From positions 62,001 through 126,000 of the forward strand of contig NZ_FOIQ01000004.1 in assembly GCF_900110895.1 (NCBI RefSeq): a stretch of DNA of 64,000 nt, read 5' to 3'. How positions within the stretch are numbered: the stretch's first letter is position 1; the number at the start of each line of letters is the position of its first letter. A program made the position numbers and the translations under genes. Below, in pieces: positions 44,826 through 54,354 of this stretch. The stretch is from Prevotella aff. ruminicola Tc2-24 (GTDB taxonomy: Bacteria; Bacteroidota; Bacteroidia; Bacteroidales; Bacteroidaceae). The notes under the pieces were generated by a model that was given only the letters and a program-made list of their open reading frames with translations, was not told the DNA's origin and searched no databases.

Positions 44826-44860
44826 CAACCATAATTCTACATTTAAAACTATAGATAAAA

Positions 44861-46246
44861 ATGAAGAAGACTTTTTTGACAACCTGTATGGCTTTCCTGT
44901 TTTTGGCAGCTACGGCTCAGGAAAACCCTTACATCGTGAAGACCCGTGGTGCTAAGAAAAAGGCTCAGACTCAGATGGAGGGCGGACAGTTTGGTATGCA
45001 AGAGGAGGATGAGGCCGCTCGCGACTTTATTAGTCAGAATTTTAGGTTCTATAGCCTCTGTGATTGGGAGGAGGGCATGAAGTTTATGGTTCTGCCAGAG
45101 AAATATGATTTAGTGGTGAAGACTTTCACAGATGTCGCTACAGGTAAGGATGTGAGCAGTATGCCTTTGAAGCATAAGATCATGATTTACAAAGGTCACA
45201 GTGAGAGTCTAGATGGTCATTCGCGGATCAACTTCTTCTGTCCAGATAATAACAAAGAGTATTATTACGAGATACCGAACGGTTCCTTTGAGGACTATTG
45301 CTATGGCAAGCTCGGTGTGCCGACGCTGGCTTATCTGGGTGATGTGGATATAGCCCGAGAGAAACTGATGGGTAAGACGCTTTACACCAAGACACAGCAT
45401 TTCTTCGTTGATACGGAAGTCGATGGCGACGGATTCCAAGAGGTGACAGTCGATAAGGATATGGAGGTGAAAGTGACAGCTGTTGGAGTCGGGACGCGTA
45501 GCTTCCCCGTGAAAATTATCGTTGAGGACAAGAACGGTAATGAGTTCTTTCAGAATGTGGCTATCTCGAAAACCAATAGTGGTATGCGTGATGATGAGTT
45601 CATCATGGATAACACAAAACATCTGTTTGGAAACTCCTTCGAGTTGGTGGATGACATTATGGCAGTCAACAGCTATAATTACAAAGCTTTTGTTGGCCGT
45701 GTCATTCATACGAAGTTCCCAACGAAGATGCTTAACGAGACTACAAAGAAAACTCAGAATATCCCGCGCCTGACAGGTTATCAGATTGAGTCAATTACAC
45801 CTCATAAGGCTGATACCAAGTTTACTGTGAAGTTGAAGAGCACCATCCTAGGTACTTATTTCTATAAGGATGTGACTCTTGACAGGAAGGGATTGGCTGG
45901 TAGCTCAGATGATTTCGTGGAAGAGCCTGATGATTACTTCTCATATCTCTTTGCTCCAGGTCCTGGTAAGAATGTACAGACCACGGAGACGAGCCGTAGC
46001 ATGATTCGTGTCGGGCATGTGGGTATCGGCTTCTCTGAGGATGAGACGATGCTGGCTGCAGGTGAGCCTGATAAGGTAGAGCATTTTGATAATGGTCAGT
46101 ATCGTTGGATATATAATCGCTCAAATAACAAACAGTTGCATGTTGACTTCGATGGATCTGGTGCTGTGTTCAAGACTACGACCAAGGATCTCCCTGTAGC
46201 CAAGAAGGTAACTGGTAATAAGCGTAAAGTCGTTAGACGCAAATAG
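44861..46246 (+). CDS. Secreted protein of unknown function
   Basis: 461 residues with a signal peptide (MKKTFLTTCMAFLFLAATAQ) and no further membrane segment. The first part (50-140) has FRFYSLCDWEEGMKFMVLPEKYD and a domain about folding of a mixed strand type. The middle contains LMGKTLYTKTQHFFVD, seen in other Bacteroidales hypothetical proteins. The C-terminal part includes IGFSEDETMLAAGEPDKVEHFDNGQYRWIY, resembling an SmpA/BamE-like segment, and ends basic (GNKRKVVRRK). Function is unknown. It is divergent from dnaK, sharing the intergenic inverted repeat. Confidence 0.75.
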   Translation: MKKTFLTTCMAFLFLAATAQENPYIVKTRGAKKKAQTQMEGGQFGMQEEDEAARDFISQNFRFYSLCDWEEGMKFMVLPEKYDLVVKTFTDVATGKDVSSMPLKHKIMIYKGHSESLDGHSRINFFCPDNNKEYYYEIPNGSFEDYCYGKLGVPTLAYLGDVDIAREKLMGKTLYTKTQHFFVDTEVDGDGFQEVTVDKDMEVKVTAVGVGTRSFPVKIIVEDKNGNEFFQNVAISKTNSGMRDDEFIMDNTKHLFGNSFELVDDIMAVNSYNYKAFVGRVIHTKFPTKMLNETTKKTQNIPRLTGYQIESITPHKADTKFTVKLKSTILGTYFYKDVTLDRKGLAGSSDDFVEEPDDYFSYLFAPGPGKNVQTTETSRSMIRVGHVGIGFSEDETMLAAGEPDKVEHFDNGQYRWIYNRSNNKQLHVDFDGSGAVFKTTTKDLPVAKKVTGNKRKVVRRK

Positions 46247-46286
46247 TCAGGCTTTGTGCGAGAGAAAAGCTCTTAATCTATACGAT

Positions 46287-46324
46287 AATAATCAGAGCCG
46301 TCCTATAAGGGCGGCTCTGATTAT
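46287..46324. terminator. Bidirectional terminator before recA
   Basis: ATAATCAGAGCCG / CGGCTCTGATTAT with near-complementary inner bases, flanked by A- and T-rich sequence; serves both converging genes. Confidence 0.8.
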
Positions 46325-46345
46325 TATTTGCTTATTAACGGACTT

Positions 46346-47362
46346 TTACTTTTTGTCGGAGATGGCTTGCATAATCTGTGCCTCCAACTCTTCGCAAAGT
46401 TCAGGATTGTCTTTCAGCAATTCTTTTGTGGCATCACGACCCTGTGCCAGTTTGGAATCCTGATAGAAGAACCACGAACCGCTCTTCTTGATGAGACCAT
46501 ATTCGACGCCGAGATCAACGATCTCACCAATCTTTGAGATGCCTTCTCCGAAGAGAATCTCAAATTCACAGCGACGGAAGGGAGGTGCCACCTTGTTCTT
46601 AACGACCTTTACCTTGGTGAGGCTTCCTATCACTTCATCACCATCTTTGATGACAGATGACTTGCGGATATCCAGACGGACGGAAGCATAGAACTTCAGT
46701 GCATTACCACCTGTAGTCGTCTCCGGGTTACCAAACATGATACCAATCTTCTCGCGCAACTGGTTGATGAAGATACATGTGGTATTCGTCTTTGAAATGG
46801 TTGATGTCAGCTTCCTAAGCGCCTGACTCATCAGTCGCGCTTGTAGACCGACGGCAGAGTCACCCATGTCACCCTCAATCTCTTTCTTTGGTGTCAGGGC
46901 GGCAACGGAGTCGATGACGATAATATCAATGGCCGATGATCGGATTAGTTGATCGGCAATCTCCAAAGCCTGCTCACCATTGTCTGGCTGTGAGACATAC
47001 AGGTTTTTGATGTCTACGCCCAATTTCTCTGCATAGAAACGGTCGAAGGCATGCTCTGCATCAATGAAGGCAGCGATACCACCGGCTTTCTGCGCCTCAG
47101 CGATAGCATGAATAGCAAGCGTGGTCTTACCAGATGACTCAGGGCCAAAGATCTCAATGATTCTTCCCTTGGGATAACCACCTACACCAAGTGCAGCATT
47201 CAGACCAATACTTCCTGTTGGGATTACCTCTACGTTTTCAATCTGTTCGTCACCCATTCTCATGATGGAGCCTTTGCCGAAGTCTTTTTCAATCTTCGAC
47301 ATGGCTGCCTGTAAGGCTTTTAACTTGCCCTCCTGAGGGCTCATCGTTTCTTCTTTTGCCAT
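46346..47362 (-). CDS. recA: Recombinase RecA
   Basis: 338 residues. Walker [10 protein letters not shown] (near 71), signature [14 protein letters not shown]2 loop [13 protein letters not shown], and Walker [11 protein letters not shown] are present. Performs strand exchange and triggers SOS cleavage of LexA. The C-terminal tail is short. It starts 26 nt after the neighbouring carboxynorspermidine synthase gene ends, so transcription may be joint. Confidence 0.98.
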   Translation of the reverse strand: MAKEETMSPQEGKLKALQAAMSKIEKDFGKGSIMRMGDEQIENVEVIPTGSIGLNAALGVGGYPKGRIIEIFGPESSGKTTLAIHAIAEAQKAGGIAAFIDAEHAFDRFYAEKLGVDIKNLYVSQPDNGEQALEIADQLIRSSAIDIIVIDSVAALTPKKEIEGDMGDSAVGLQARLMSQALRKLTSTISKTNTTCIFINQLREKIGIMFGNPETTTGGNALKFYASVRLDIRKSSVIKDGDEVIGSLTKVKVVKNKVAPPFRRCEFEILFGEGISKIGEIVDLGVEYGLIKKSGSWFFYQDSKLAQGRDATKELLKDNPELCEELEAQIMQAISDKK

Positions 47363-47388
47363 AGTTTTTTAAATTTAAGCGTTATAAA

Positions 47389-48627
47389 TTATAGTTCCAG
47401 GTCTCCGTCGAACACTTCGTGCCAAGGGAGTCCTTGCTTGTTGAGTTGCTCCATGAAAGGATCGGGATCGAAATCCTCTACGTTCCAAACACCAGGCTTC
47501 TTCCATATGCCTTTGATAAACATCATGGCACCAATCATGGCAGGTACGCCAGTGGTATAGCTTACACCCTGCATACCAGTTTCCTTATATGCCTCCTGAT
47601 GCTTACAGTTGTTGTATACGTAGTAGGTGTGTTCTTTCCCGTCTTTGATACCACGGATGCGGCAACCGATAGAGGTCTCTCCCTCGTAATTCTCACCTAG
47701 GTCTTGCGGATTTGGCAGAACGGCCTTTAGGAACTGCAGGGGTACTATTTTTACCTTGGCAGTTTTTCCTGAGCCATCAGCGAGTGGCGCCTCATATTCA
47801 ATCTCATCAATACGACTCATACCGATGTTCTGAATCACGTCAAGATGCTTCAAGTATTGTTCGCCGAAGGTCATCCAGAAACGTCCTTGCTTAATGGTCG
47901 GATAGTTTTTGACAAGCGATTCCAGCTCCTCATGGTGCAACAGATAACTCTCACGCGGACCGATATTGGGGTAAGTCAGGGGCTTGTGAATCTCAAGTGG
48001 CTCGGTCTCAATCCACTGCCCGTCCTTATAATAGAGTCCTTTCTGGGTGATTTCCCGGATGTTGATTTCCGGATTGAAGTTCGTTGCGAAGGCATGATGA
48101 TGATCACCTGCGTTACAATCGACGATGTCGAGATAATGGATCTCGTCGAAATGATGCTTGGCGGCATAGGCCGTATATACACCACTGACACCTGGGTCGA
48201 AACCACAGCCAAGAATCGCTGTCAGACCAGCCTGCTCGAAGCGGTCTTTGTAAGCCCATTGCCAGGAGTATTCGAAGTGTGCCTCATCCTTCGGCTCGTA
48301 GTTGGCCGTATCAAGGTAGTTGCAACCACATGCGAGACAGGCATCCATAATGGTGAGATCCTGATAGGGTAGGGCCAGGTTGATAACAAGTTCTGGCTTG
48401 TAGTCACAGAAGAGAGCCTTCAGTTGTTCCACATCATCGGCATCAACCTGTGCTGTCTTGATGTCCATATCGTAGCCTGCCTTATGGATATCCGCCACAA
48501 TCTTATCACACTTAGCCTTACGACGGCTAGCTATCATGAAGTCTGTAAAAACGTCAGCATTCTGCGCAATCTTGAATGCCGCCACCGTAGCAACGCCTCC
48601 GGCGCCAATCATTAATACTCTTCCCAT
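47389..48627 (-). CDS. Carboxynorspermidine synthase / saccharopine dehydrogenase family
   Basis: 412 residues. The NAD(P)-binding Rossmann fold starts MGRVLMIGAGGVATVAAFKI; the middle holds CGCNYLDTANYEP and GCGFDPGVSGVYTAY, followed by the saccharopine dehydrogenase C-terminal domain. The length and these motifs match carboxy(nor)spermidine dehydrogenases, which join aspartate semialdehyde with a diamine in polyamine synthesis. The decarboxylase partner is not nearby. A saccharopine reductase role is the alternative. Confidence 0.88.
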   Translation of the reverse strand: MGRVLMIGAGGVATVAAFKIAQNADVFTDFMIASRRKAKCDKIVADIHKAGYDMDIKTAQVDADDVEQLKALFCDYKPELVINLALPYQDLTIMDACLACGCNYLDTANYEPKDEAHFEYSWQWAYKDRFEQAGLTAILGCGFDPGVSGVYTAYAAKHHFDEIHYLDIVDCNAGDHHHAFATNFNPEINIREITQKGLYYKDGQWIETEPLEIHKPLTYPNIGPRESYLLHHEELESLVKNYPTIKQGRFWMTFGEQYLKHLDVIQNIGMSRIDEIEYEAPLADGSGKTAKVKIVPLQFLKAVLPNPQDLGENYEGETSIGCRIRGIKDGKEHTYYVYNNCKHQEAYKETGMQGVSYTTGVPAMIGAMMFIKGIWKKPGVWNVEDFDPDPFMEQLNKQGLPWHEVFDGDLEL

Positions 48628-48731
48628 TGTTAATTCCTCATCTTTAATAGTTTGTTGTACAGGATTATTTCGCCGAGCAAGTCAGAAGTCACGGAAGGTG
48701 TCCGTTTGCTCCCCAGTCTTTTTGGAAGCTA

Positions 48732-48842
48732 AATCCTCTCGAAAATCTCTGTCAAGTCTGTATTCTTTTCCCATTTATGTCTACTCTGTATTAATCCAAC
48801 GATTCTTTCACTCAGTTCTCTTGCATCCCGTTCTTGGTTAGT
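48732..48842 (-). pseudogene. Possible gene remnant, no start codon
   Basis: A 37-codon open stretch reads NQERDARELSERIVGLI...NTDLTEIFERI and has the look of a charged helix, but it has a stop on both sides and no ATG, GTG or early TTG. It may be the tail of a lost gene. No function proposed. Confidence 0.25.
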
Positions 48843-48858
48843 TCAAAACATCTAACCA

Positions 48859-49464
48859 CTAACTGACTTCGTTCAGCTCCGCAGAGGAAATCCCTAATGC
48901 AGCCATCAGCGAATACCCAAGTATTTCCTGACGATAATTCCCTCCAGGCATTGGCTGCATGGCGAAGACTGTAATTCGTTTTTCGTCGTCATCCAGTCGG
49001 TTGAGTGCTTCACGTACCTGCTGAAAGGTGTTATCTTCGGCATTGGGTATGACCATGATCCTACGCACCTCTTTCTGAGCGGCTGTCAGTTGCAAGATTT
49101 CCGTGAAAAAATCTTCCCCTCCGGCGATATCCTCTATGGGATAGGCGCTAATGGAGAACTCACCGAGGTGATCCTTGAATGCTTTTCCATTCAACTCTTC
49201 AGCATAGTTGCCTGGTGTAAAGTTCTCCATATTTCCTCTTCCTTTCCGATGAATCAATACAACCAATGTTTCATGCTCTCCTTCGCGGATTCCTCCATCA
49301 AGAGCGACACAGTCTATCCATCTGGCAAAGTCGGCTTTGGGTATCCGACGTCCTATCATCCGCTCGAAGTTCACAATAAGGTCAAATGCAACTTTATCAA
49401 CGTAATCAGCGTCAACCAATATCACATTCTCACTCCACTTGGTCTCTTGTAGGTTGTTGTTCAT
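48859..49464 (-). CDS. Conserved hypothetical cytoplasmic protein
   Basis: 201 residues, MNNNLQETKWSENVILVDADYVDKVAFDLIVNFERMIGR at the N-terminus; no signal peptide or membrane segment. It alternates helix and strand (ENVILVDADYVD, CVALDGGI, TLVVLIHRKG, VRRIMVIPNAED, KRITVFAMQPMPGG), suggesting an alpha/beta fold with a possible acidic active site at DAD. I recognise it only as a Bacteroidales hypothetical family. TATCTTTG ends 9 nt before the ATG, so the leader is very short. Confidence 0.75.
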   Translation of the reverse strand: MNNNLQETKWSENVILVDADYVDKVAFDLIVNFERMIGRRIPKADFARWIDCVALDGGIREGEHETLVVLIHRKGRGNMENFTPGNYAEELNGKAFKDHLGEFSISAYPIEDIAGGEDFFTEILQLTAAQKEVRRIMVIPNAEDNTFQQVREALNRLDDDEKRITVFAMQPMPGGNYRQEILGYSLMAALGISSAELNEVS

Positions 49465-49529
49465 ATGTGGCTACAAAGATAGTGCAATTTGAGCGGAACT
49501 CCAAATTTTTTCCAGTTTTTCCTCGGAGA

Positions 49530-49543
49530 TTGATTTAAATCAA
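49530..49543. promoter_or_regulatory. Perfect FNR/CRP-type palindrome upstream of rhaD
   Basis: TTGATTTAAATCAA matches TTGAT-N4-ATCAA at all ten defined positions. It ends 63 nt before the rhaD -7 box (TACCTTTG, 49607-49614) and lies about 49 nt from the divergent -7 box. Confidence 0.6.
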
Positions 49544-49639
49544 ATGAAAAATCATAAATTGGGGCTCAAATATCAAATATTGTGGTCGGTTGCCTATAAT
49601 TCGGACTACCTTTGCATCACCTTTTATATTTATAGAGGC

Positions 49640-50449
49640 ATGAAGAGTATATTGGAAAGACGTCCGTCTTTGAAGGCGGAGATAGATAAAGTCGCAGAGG
49701 TGGCAGGATATCTGTGGCAGAATGGTTGGGCTGAACGTAACGGTGGTAATATCACAGTTAACGTCACAGCGTATGCCGATGATGAGATAGCCCGGCTGCC
49801 GGCAATCAGCGATGTGAAGCCGATTGGTGTTACGCTCCCTGCCTTGAAGGGATGTTATTTCTATTGTAAAGGAACGGGTAAGCGTATGCGTGATTTGGCT
49901 CGTTGGCCAATGGCTAATGGTAGTATCATCCGTATTCTCGACGATTGCGCCTCCTATGTGATTGTTGCCGATCAGATGGTCATGCCTACGAGCGAGTTAC
50001 CTAGTCATTTGACTGTCCATGCCCGTCTGATAGAAACAGGAAGCAGTTATAAGGCAACAGTTCATACACATCCTATCGAGTTGGTTGCGATGAGCCACAA
50101 TAGGACTTTTCTCGCTAAGGATGTGCTGACCAAAATCTTGTGGTCCATGATTCCTGAGACGAAGGCATTCTGTCCATTAGGTCTAGGTATTGTTCCCTAC
50201 ACCTTACCAGGTTCTAAAGAATTGGCGGATGCAACATTGAAGGAGTTGGAGGACTATGATGTCGTAATGTGGGAAAAACATGGCGTTTTCGCTAAGGGAC
50301 TTGATGTCATGGATGCTTTTGATCAGATAGATGTGCTCTCGAAGAGTGCCAAGATCTATATCAATGCCCGTGCCATGGGTTTTGAGCCTGAGGGTATGAG
50401 TGATGAACAGATGGCAGAGATGACACGGGCATTTAACTTGCCGAGGTAA
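49640..50449 (+). CDS. rhaD: Rhamnulose-1-phosphate aldolase
   Basis: Splits L-rhamnulose 1-phosphate into dihydroxyacetone phosphate and L-lactaldehyde. 269 residues from MKSILERRPSLKAEIDKV. Class II aldolase motifs: NGWAERNGGNIT near the N-terminus, the zinc histidines in THPIEL and a later VMWEKHGVFAKG, and PTSELPSHLTVH. An in-frame extension upstream covers the promoter and is rejected. It lies about 2 kb from rhaT and on the opposite strand to rhaBAT, with a lipoprotein gene between. Confidence 0.94.
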   Translation: MKSILERRPSLKAEIDKVAEVAGYLWQNGWAERNGGNITVNVTAYADDEIARLPAISDVKPIGVTLPALKGCYFYCKGTGKRMRDLARWPMANGSIIRILDDCASYVIVADQMVMPTSELPSHLTVHARLIETGSSYKATVHTHPIELVAMSHNRTFLAKDVLTKILWSMIPETKAFCPLGLGIVPYTLPGSKELADATLKELEDYDVVMWEKHGVFAKGLDVMDAFDQIDVLSKSAKIYINARAMGFEPEGMSDEQMAEMTRAFNLPR

Positions 50450-50485
50450 GGAAACAAACAACTACTAAATATATATAATCAAGAT

Positions 50486-50521
50486 GATCCTCGGAGCAGT
50501 GATGTTCTGAGGATCTTTTTT
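50486..50521 (+). terminator. Terminator after rhaD
   Basis: GATCCTCGGAGC / GTTCTGAGGATC (12 bp, two wobbles) with T6 following. Confidence 0.85.
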
Positions 50522-50535
50522 GAGATATATTGTCC

Positions 50536-51876
50536 TTAGAAAGTGATTGTGGTCACGGGACGGAGATATGCAATTGATGCGATGTCCTTATTGAGTTCTA
50601 TTTCCCCAGAATTATCGCTGAAACATGCATAGGAGTTGCCGTTGTCATATAGGTAACTGGCTTTATTGGCACTATTCATAAAGAAGATGACTTTTGCACC
50701 GTTTGGATACCTCGCGTCTTTCGCGGCATAGAGAAGTATCGCTTCTGAAAGGGTCGGAAGCCTCCACGTTGCATCAATTCCGTTAACGGTCCATTCTGCA
50801 AGTCTTGCCTTTATTTTTTCTTCCTTAACGTTTTGGGAGTCGTTGGTCTCTAGAAACCTGTTTTCTTTTAGCGGAGATAATAGTGTAACTTGGTTGCCAT
50901 TCACTGCTAGCACATAGCATTCTTTGTAGAAAGAACCAGCTTTGAGAGTGTTGTTCGAGACTGTTGTTTCTTCTTCTTCTTCTTCATCATCGTCGTCTGT
51001 CAGGTTTTTGCTGCCTGTCTCGTCGAAACGGAATTTAATAGATTTTTCTCCAGCCCAGGTCACCCCTGTCATCGTCCCGCTGAGTCTCACGTTAGAGCCA
51101 TAGTGGTTATCGGCATACTGACCTTCAATGTTGATCTTGTAGTTGGCAGTCAGTTCCTCGGCACAGGTGTATGAGTAGTGGTTGTTACCGATGTTTACGG
51201 TGATGGTTGGTTTACCGACTGACGGCATGGCATAGATATCAGCTATTCTCTCTTTCCAGGTGCTTCCGTCCGTCTGCCTCTTCAAAGGTATAGTAATACT
51301 GCCGTTCTCTCCCTGCCAACTTCCGTTCAGCAAAAGTGACTCATAGAGGGGTGAGATGCTCACGCTGACATCTGTAACCATGTCTGGTACGTCTTTGATG
51401 ACAATGCTTTTGATGCGTATGACCTTACGCTCCATACCCAATGTCAATAGATTGGTGTCATTGGCAGAAAGTGTGACCGTAGCATGCCCTGTCATCAGAT
51501 CGTCAAGCATTTTTCCTTCCTGGGGGCGGATGATGGATGTCTTGGATGCATTTTCTTGTGTTGGTAGGACTAGTCGACTATCTTCTGCCCCACCAATGGC
51601 ATATATGTCATATACGCCTACTGGCAGGTCAATGGAGAAAGGTGTCTCCTCATCCTCAAGTGTCTGGATTGTAACACATTTCCCATCAGAGGCGAATACA
51701 TAGAGTCTGACGGGGGTCGCGATGAAGGTATCTTCCGAATCGTCGATTCCACGTGTCTGGATTGTCAGACGACTATTCGCTTCATCCGAATCCTCGATTA
51801 ATACTTCCTTGCCGCAACTGCACAAGGTCAATAAACCATATACGATGGTGAGAAAAGATACAAGAAATGATTTCAT
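50536..51876 (-). CDS. Fimbrillin-type (FimB/Mfa2-like) cell-surface lipoprotein
   Basis: 446 residues starting MKSFLVSFLTIVYGLLTLCSCGKE; the lipobox ends at the Cys in LCSC. Two beta-rich modules resembling fimbrillin/FimB domains follow (LTIQTRGIDDSEDTFIATPVRLYVFASDGK). Next comes a very acidic linker (DDDDEEEEEE, near residue 297). A C-terminal domain contains WTVNGIDATWRLPTLSEAI and ends AYLRPVTTITF, a pattern seen in DUF1566-like/FISUMP surface domains. It may be a minor fimbrial or adhesin component. It does not belong functionally with the flanking rhamnose genes. Confidence 0.75.
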   Translation of the reverse strand: MKSFLVSFLTIVYGLLTLCSCGKEVLIEDSDEANSRLTIQTRGIDDSEDTFIATPVRLYVFASDGKCVTIQTLEDEETPFSIDLPVGVYDIYAIGGAEDSRLVLPTQENASKTSIIRPQEGKMLDDLMTGHATVTLSANDTNLLTLGMERKVIRIKSIVIKDVPDMVTDVSVSISPLYESLLLNGSWQGENGSITIPLKRQTDGSTWKERIADIYAMPSVGKPTITVNIGNNHYSYTCAEELTANYKINIEGQYADNHYGSNVRLSGTMTGVTWAGEKSIKFRFDETGSKNLTDDDDEEEEEETTVSNNTLKAGSFYKECYVLAVNGNQVTLLSPLKENRFLETNDSQNVKEEKIKARLAEWTVNGIDATWRLPTLSEAILLYAAKDARYPNGAKVIFFMNSANKASYLYDNGNSYACFSDNSGEIELNKDIASIAYLRPVTTITF

Positions 51877-51951
51877 TGGTCTTTCGTTTTTTAGTTTAGA
51901 GATAATGTTAGCAACGCATGGGAATCCTATAATCCCGTTTGCAAAGGTATG

Positions 51952-51991
51952 AAAAAAATCCTGAAACATACAAATATTTCAGGATTTTTTT
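51952..51991 (-). terminator. Terminator of the rhaBAT operon
   Basis: 15-bp arms AAAAAAATCCTGAAA / TTTCAGGATTTTTTT with a 10-nt loop, just past the rhaT stop; works on both strands. Confidence 0.85.
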
Positions 51992-52007
51992 ATGAACTGG
52001 TTGTATA

Positions 52008-53042
52008 TCAGATTAGTTGGGGAAGAAAACAGGAGATGACAAGCACCACAATACCAATGGTGAGTACGATGATCGTCTTCTGTGAACAACCCTTCCATTC
52101 CTTAAGGATGATGCCCCAGACATTGGAGAAGACAACGTTGAGAGCCATCAGAATACAGAACGCAAGTGTAAGTAGTGTTGGCGACTCGGCGAGAAAGCCT
52201 TTGCCAAGAGCTAGCCCAAAGAACTGCGAGTACCATAATGTGCCGGCCAACAGACAGAACAATAGGTTATTGCCCCAAACGGCAGTCTTCTTGTAGTCGC
52301 CCCATGTGCCATTCTTCTGGTTCTGCCAGAAACAATAAATGGCATTGGTGATGAAACCTCCTAAGGTGACGAGTAGCGTAGCTGGTAGTGTGCGATACAT
52401 GGGGGCTGTCAACTCACCGAAATTAATGCCCTTGCCGAACTCCAATCCTACATTGAAGCATCCGCTCATGAAACCTGCCAACAAAGCAATCGCAAGTCCT
52501 TTTGGGAAATTGAAGTCTTTTACGGCGGCTTTCTTCTCTTCCTCCGAAAGCGTGGCCGCTTTCATTGAGCCGGCAATGCCAATGATGGCAATGCCAATAA
52601 GGGTTACAACAACACCGAGAATGACGGCGAATGTCAACGATTCCAACGCATTGAGATCCGGGAAGAAAATGTTGAGTAAAACAGGTCCGAGAATAGTCCC
52701 AAGACCAGCACAGGTGCCGAGGGCTATCGACTGTCCGAGAGCTACACCAAGGTAACGCATGGAGAGACCAAATGTCAGTCCACCTATACCCCAAAGCACA
52801 CCAAAGAAGATGGTCATCCATATGTTGAACGACTGTTCTGTAGTGAACAGTTCCCAAAGGGAGTGCCCTGCCGGTACGGCCAACAGTGCACCGAGAAAAG
52901 GCAGTATTAGCCAAGCAAACACACCTTGTATAACCCAATACGACTCCCATGACCAATCTTTGATCTTGTTGATGGGAACGTAACAACTGCTTTGGCAGAA
53001 TGCACCGATGGCAATGATGAACAAACCAATGATAATATTCAT
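52008..53042 (-). CDS. rhaT: L-rhamnose/proton symporter
   Basis: 344 residues with about ten hydrophobic segments, starting MNIIIGLFIIAIGAFCQSSCYVPINKIKDWSWE, the RhaT family opening. GGLTFGLSMRYLGVALGQSIALG is a conserved membrane segment. Takes L-rhamnose across the inner membrane. It is the last gene of rhaB-rhaA-rhaT; the start is 28 nt after the rhaA stop. Confidence 0.94.
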   Translation of the reverse strand: MNIIIGLFIIAIGAFCQSSCYVPINKIKDWSWESYWVIQGVFAWLILPFLGALLAVPAGHSLWELFTTEQSFNIWMTIFFGVLWGIGGLTFGLSMRYLGVALGQSIALGTCAGLGTILGPVLLNIFFPDLNALESLTFAVILGVVVTLIGIAIIGIAGSMKAATLSEEEKKAAVKDFNFPKGLAIALLAGFMSGCFNVGLEFGKGINFGELTAPMYRTLPATLLVTLGGFITNAIYCFWQNQKNGTWGDYKKTAVWGNNLLFCLLAGTLWYSQFFGLALGKGFLAESPTLLTLAFCILMALNVVFSNVWGIILKEWKGCSQKTIIVLTIGIVVLVISCFLPQLI

Positions 53043-53070
53043 AACATCATCGTTTTAGTCGTCGTAATTG

Positions 53071-54321
53071 TTATCTTTTTGAAGTAACATTTTTCTCGTA
53101 TTGTTGAATGGCTGCGATGTATTCTTCGCCAACAGGTACATTATTCTTCAGGTTGAAGTAGTCGAATACAGCACCGAATGGCATGCTCTTGGCCTCCTCC
53201 ATTAGAGCAAGACGCTCAAAATTCTGGCCGTTGTCCTCATACTCGCATAACTTAGCTTTTGGCTCAAGTAGTGCCTGCAGGATGCATTTCTGTGTGGCAC
53301 GAGTACCGATGATGTATGCACCGATGCGATTGATGCTGGCGTCAAAATAATCCAAGCCAACATGGGCGCGGTCAAGAGCGTCGCAACGGACAAGCTCCTT
53401 GAAGAGGTCGAGGGTCTGGTCGTTCATGATGGTAACGTGGTCCGAGTCCCAACGTACAGGACGTGATACATGCAGCATGAGTTCGGGTACGTACATCAGC
53501 AGAGTGGAAACAAAATCGCTAACGTTTTCGGTCGGCTCGTAGTGCCCGGTGTCAAGGGTGTACATCTGTTTGCGGGTAGCGCAATAGGCTGTGTAGAAGT
53601 CGTGCGACCCAACAGTATAGCTTTCAAGTCCAATGCCGAACAATTTTGCTTCGAAGCAGTTTTTGACACCATCAAGTTTCTCCGTCATAATCTCATCGAG
53701 TGATGAGGCTAGAATCTCACGGTATTTCTTGCGCTGAACGGGGATGTCCTTGGAACCATCGTGTACCCAGATGTTCATGATACAGGGATCGTTCTGGGCC
53801 TTACCCATCGCATCAGCGATATGTCGGCAGCGCTTTGTGTGTTCAATCCAGAAATCACGAATACCTTTGTCGGGATTTGAGAGGGTCAGTTCGCCGCTCT
53901 TAGGATGTGAGAATGAGGTGGAATTGAAATCGAGTTTCATGTTATTCTCTTTTGCCCAGTCAATCCAACTTTGGAAATGTTTTACTTCCACCTGGTCGCG
54001 ATCAACGAATTGCCCTCCGAAGTCACCGTAGATTTCATGGAGGTTCAAACGGTGATTGCCAGCAATTAGGGTCTTTACGAACTCAATGTCCTGGCGTACC
54101 TCATCAATATTGCGGGCACGACCAGGATAGTTTCCCGTAGTCTGTATTCCGCCGCTGAGTGCCTCATTACGCTCAAAACCGACAACATCGTCGGTTTGCC
54201 AGCAGTGCAGGGATATCTGTTGCTTCTGAAGCTTGTCAAGTACGGCGTCGGTGTCGATACCGATAGCGGCATAGCGCTCTTTCGCTACGGCATACGCTTT
54301 TTCAATTAGATCTGCTTTCAT
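53071..54321 (-). CDS. rhaA: L-rhamnose isomerase
   Basis: Converts L-rhamnose to L-rhamnulose. 416 residues, normal length. Motifs on the TIM barrel include SLHCWQTDDVVGFE near the N-terminus, LDFNSTSFSHPKSGELTLSNPD, MNIWVHDGSKDIPVQR and LDTGHYEPTENVSDFVS, whose Asp, His and Glu residues bind the two metal ions. It lies between rhaB (33 nt upstream) and rhaT (28 nt downstream). Confidence 0.97.
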   Translation of the reverse strand: MKADLIEKAYAVAKERYAAIGIDTDAVLDKLQKQQISLHCWQTDDVVGFERNEALSGGIQTTGNYPGRARNIDEVRQDIEFVKTLIAGNHRLNLHEIYGDFGGQFVDRDQVEVKHFQSWIDWAKENNMKLDFNSTSFSHPKSGELTLSNPDKGIRDFWIEHTKRCRHIADAMGKAQNDPCIMNIWVHDGSKDIPVQRKKYREILASSLDEIMTEKLDGVKNCFEAKLFGIGLESYTVGSHDFYTAYCATRKQMYTLDTGHYEPTENVSDFVSTLLMYVPELMLHVSRPVRWDSDHVTIMNDQTLDLFKELVRCDALDRAHVGLDYFDASINRIGAYIIGTRATQKCILQALLEPKAKLCEYEDNGQNFERLALMEEAKSMPFGAVFDYFNLKNNVPVGEEYIAAIQQYEKNVTSKR

Positions 54322-54354
54322 AGAGTTTGTTTCTTATAATGTATTAATGAATTC

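Noticed and set aside
44652..44860. CIRCE/HrcA operator before dnaK
   Set aside because: No TTAGCACTC-N9-GAGTGCTAA sequence; the inverted repeat present has different arms and a 28-nt gap.
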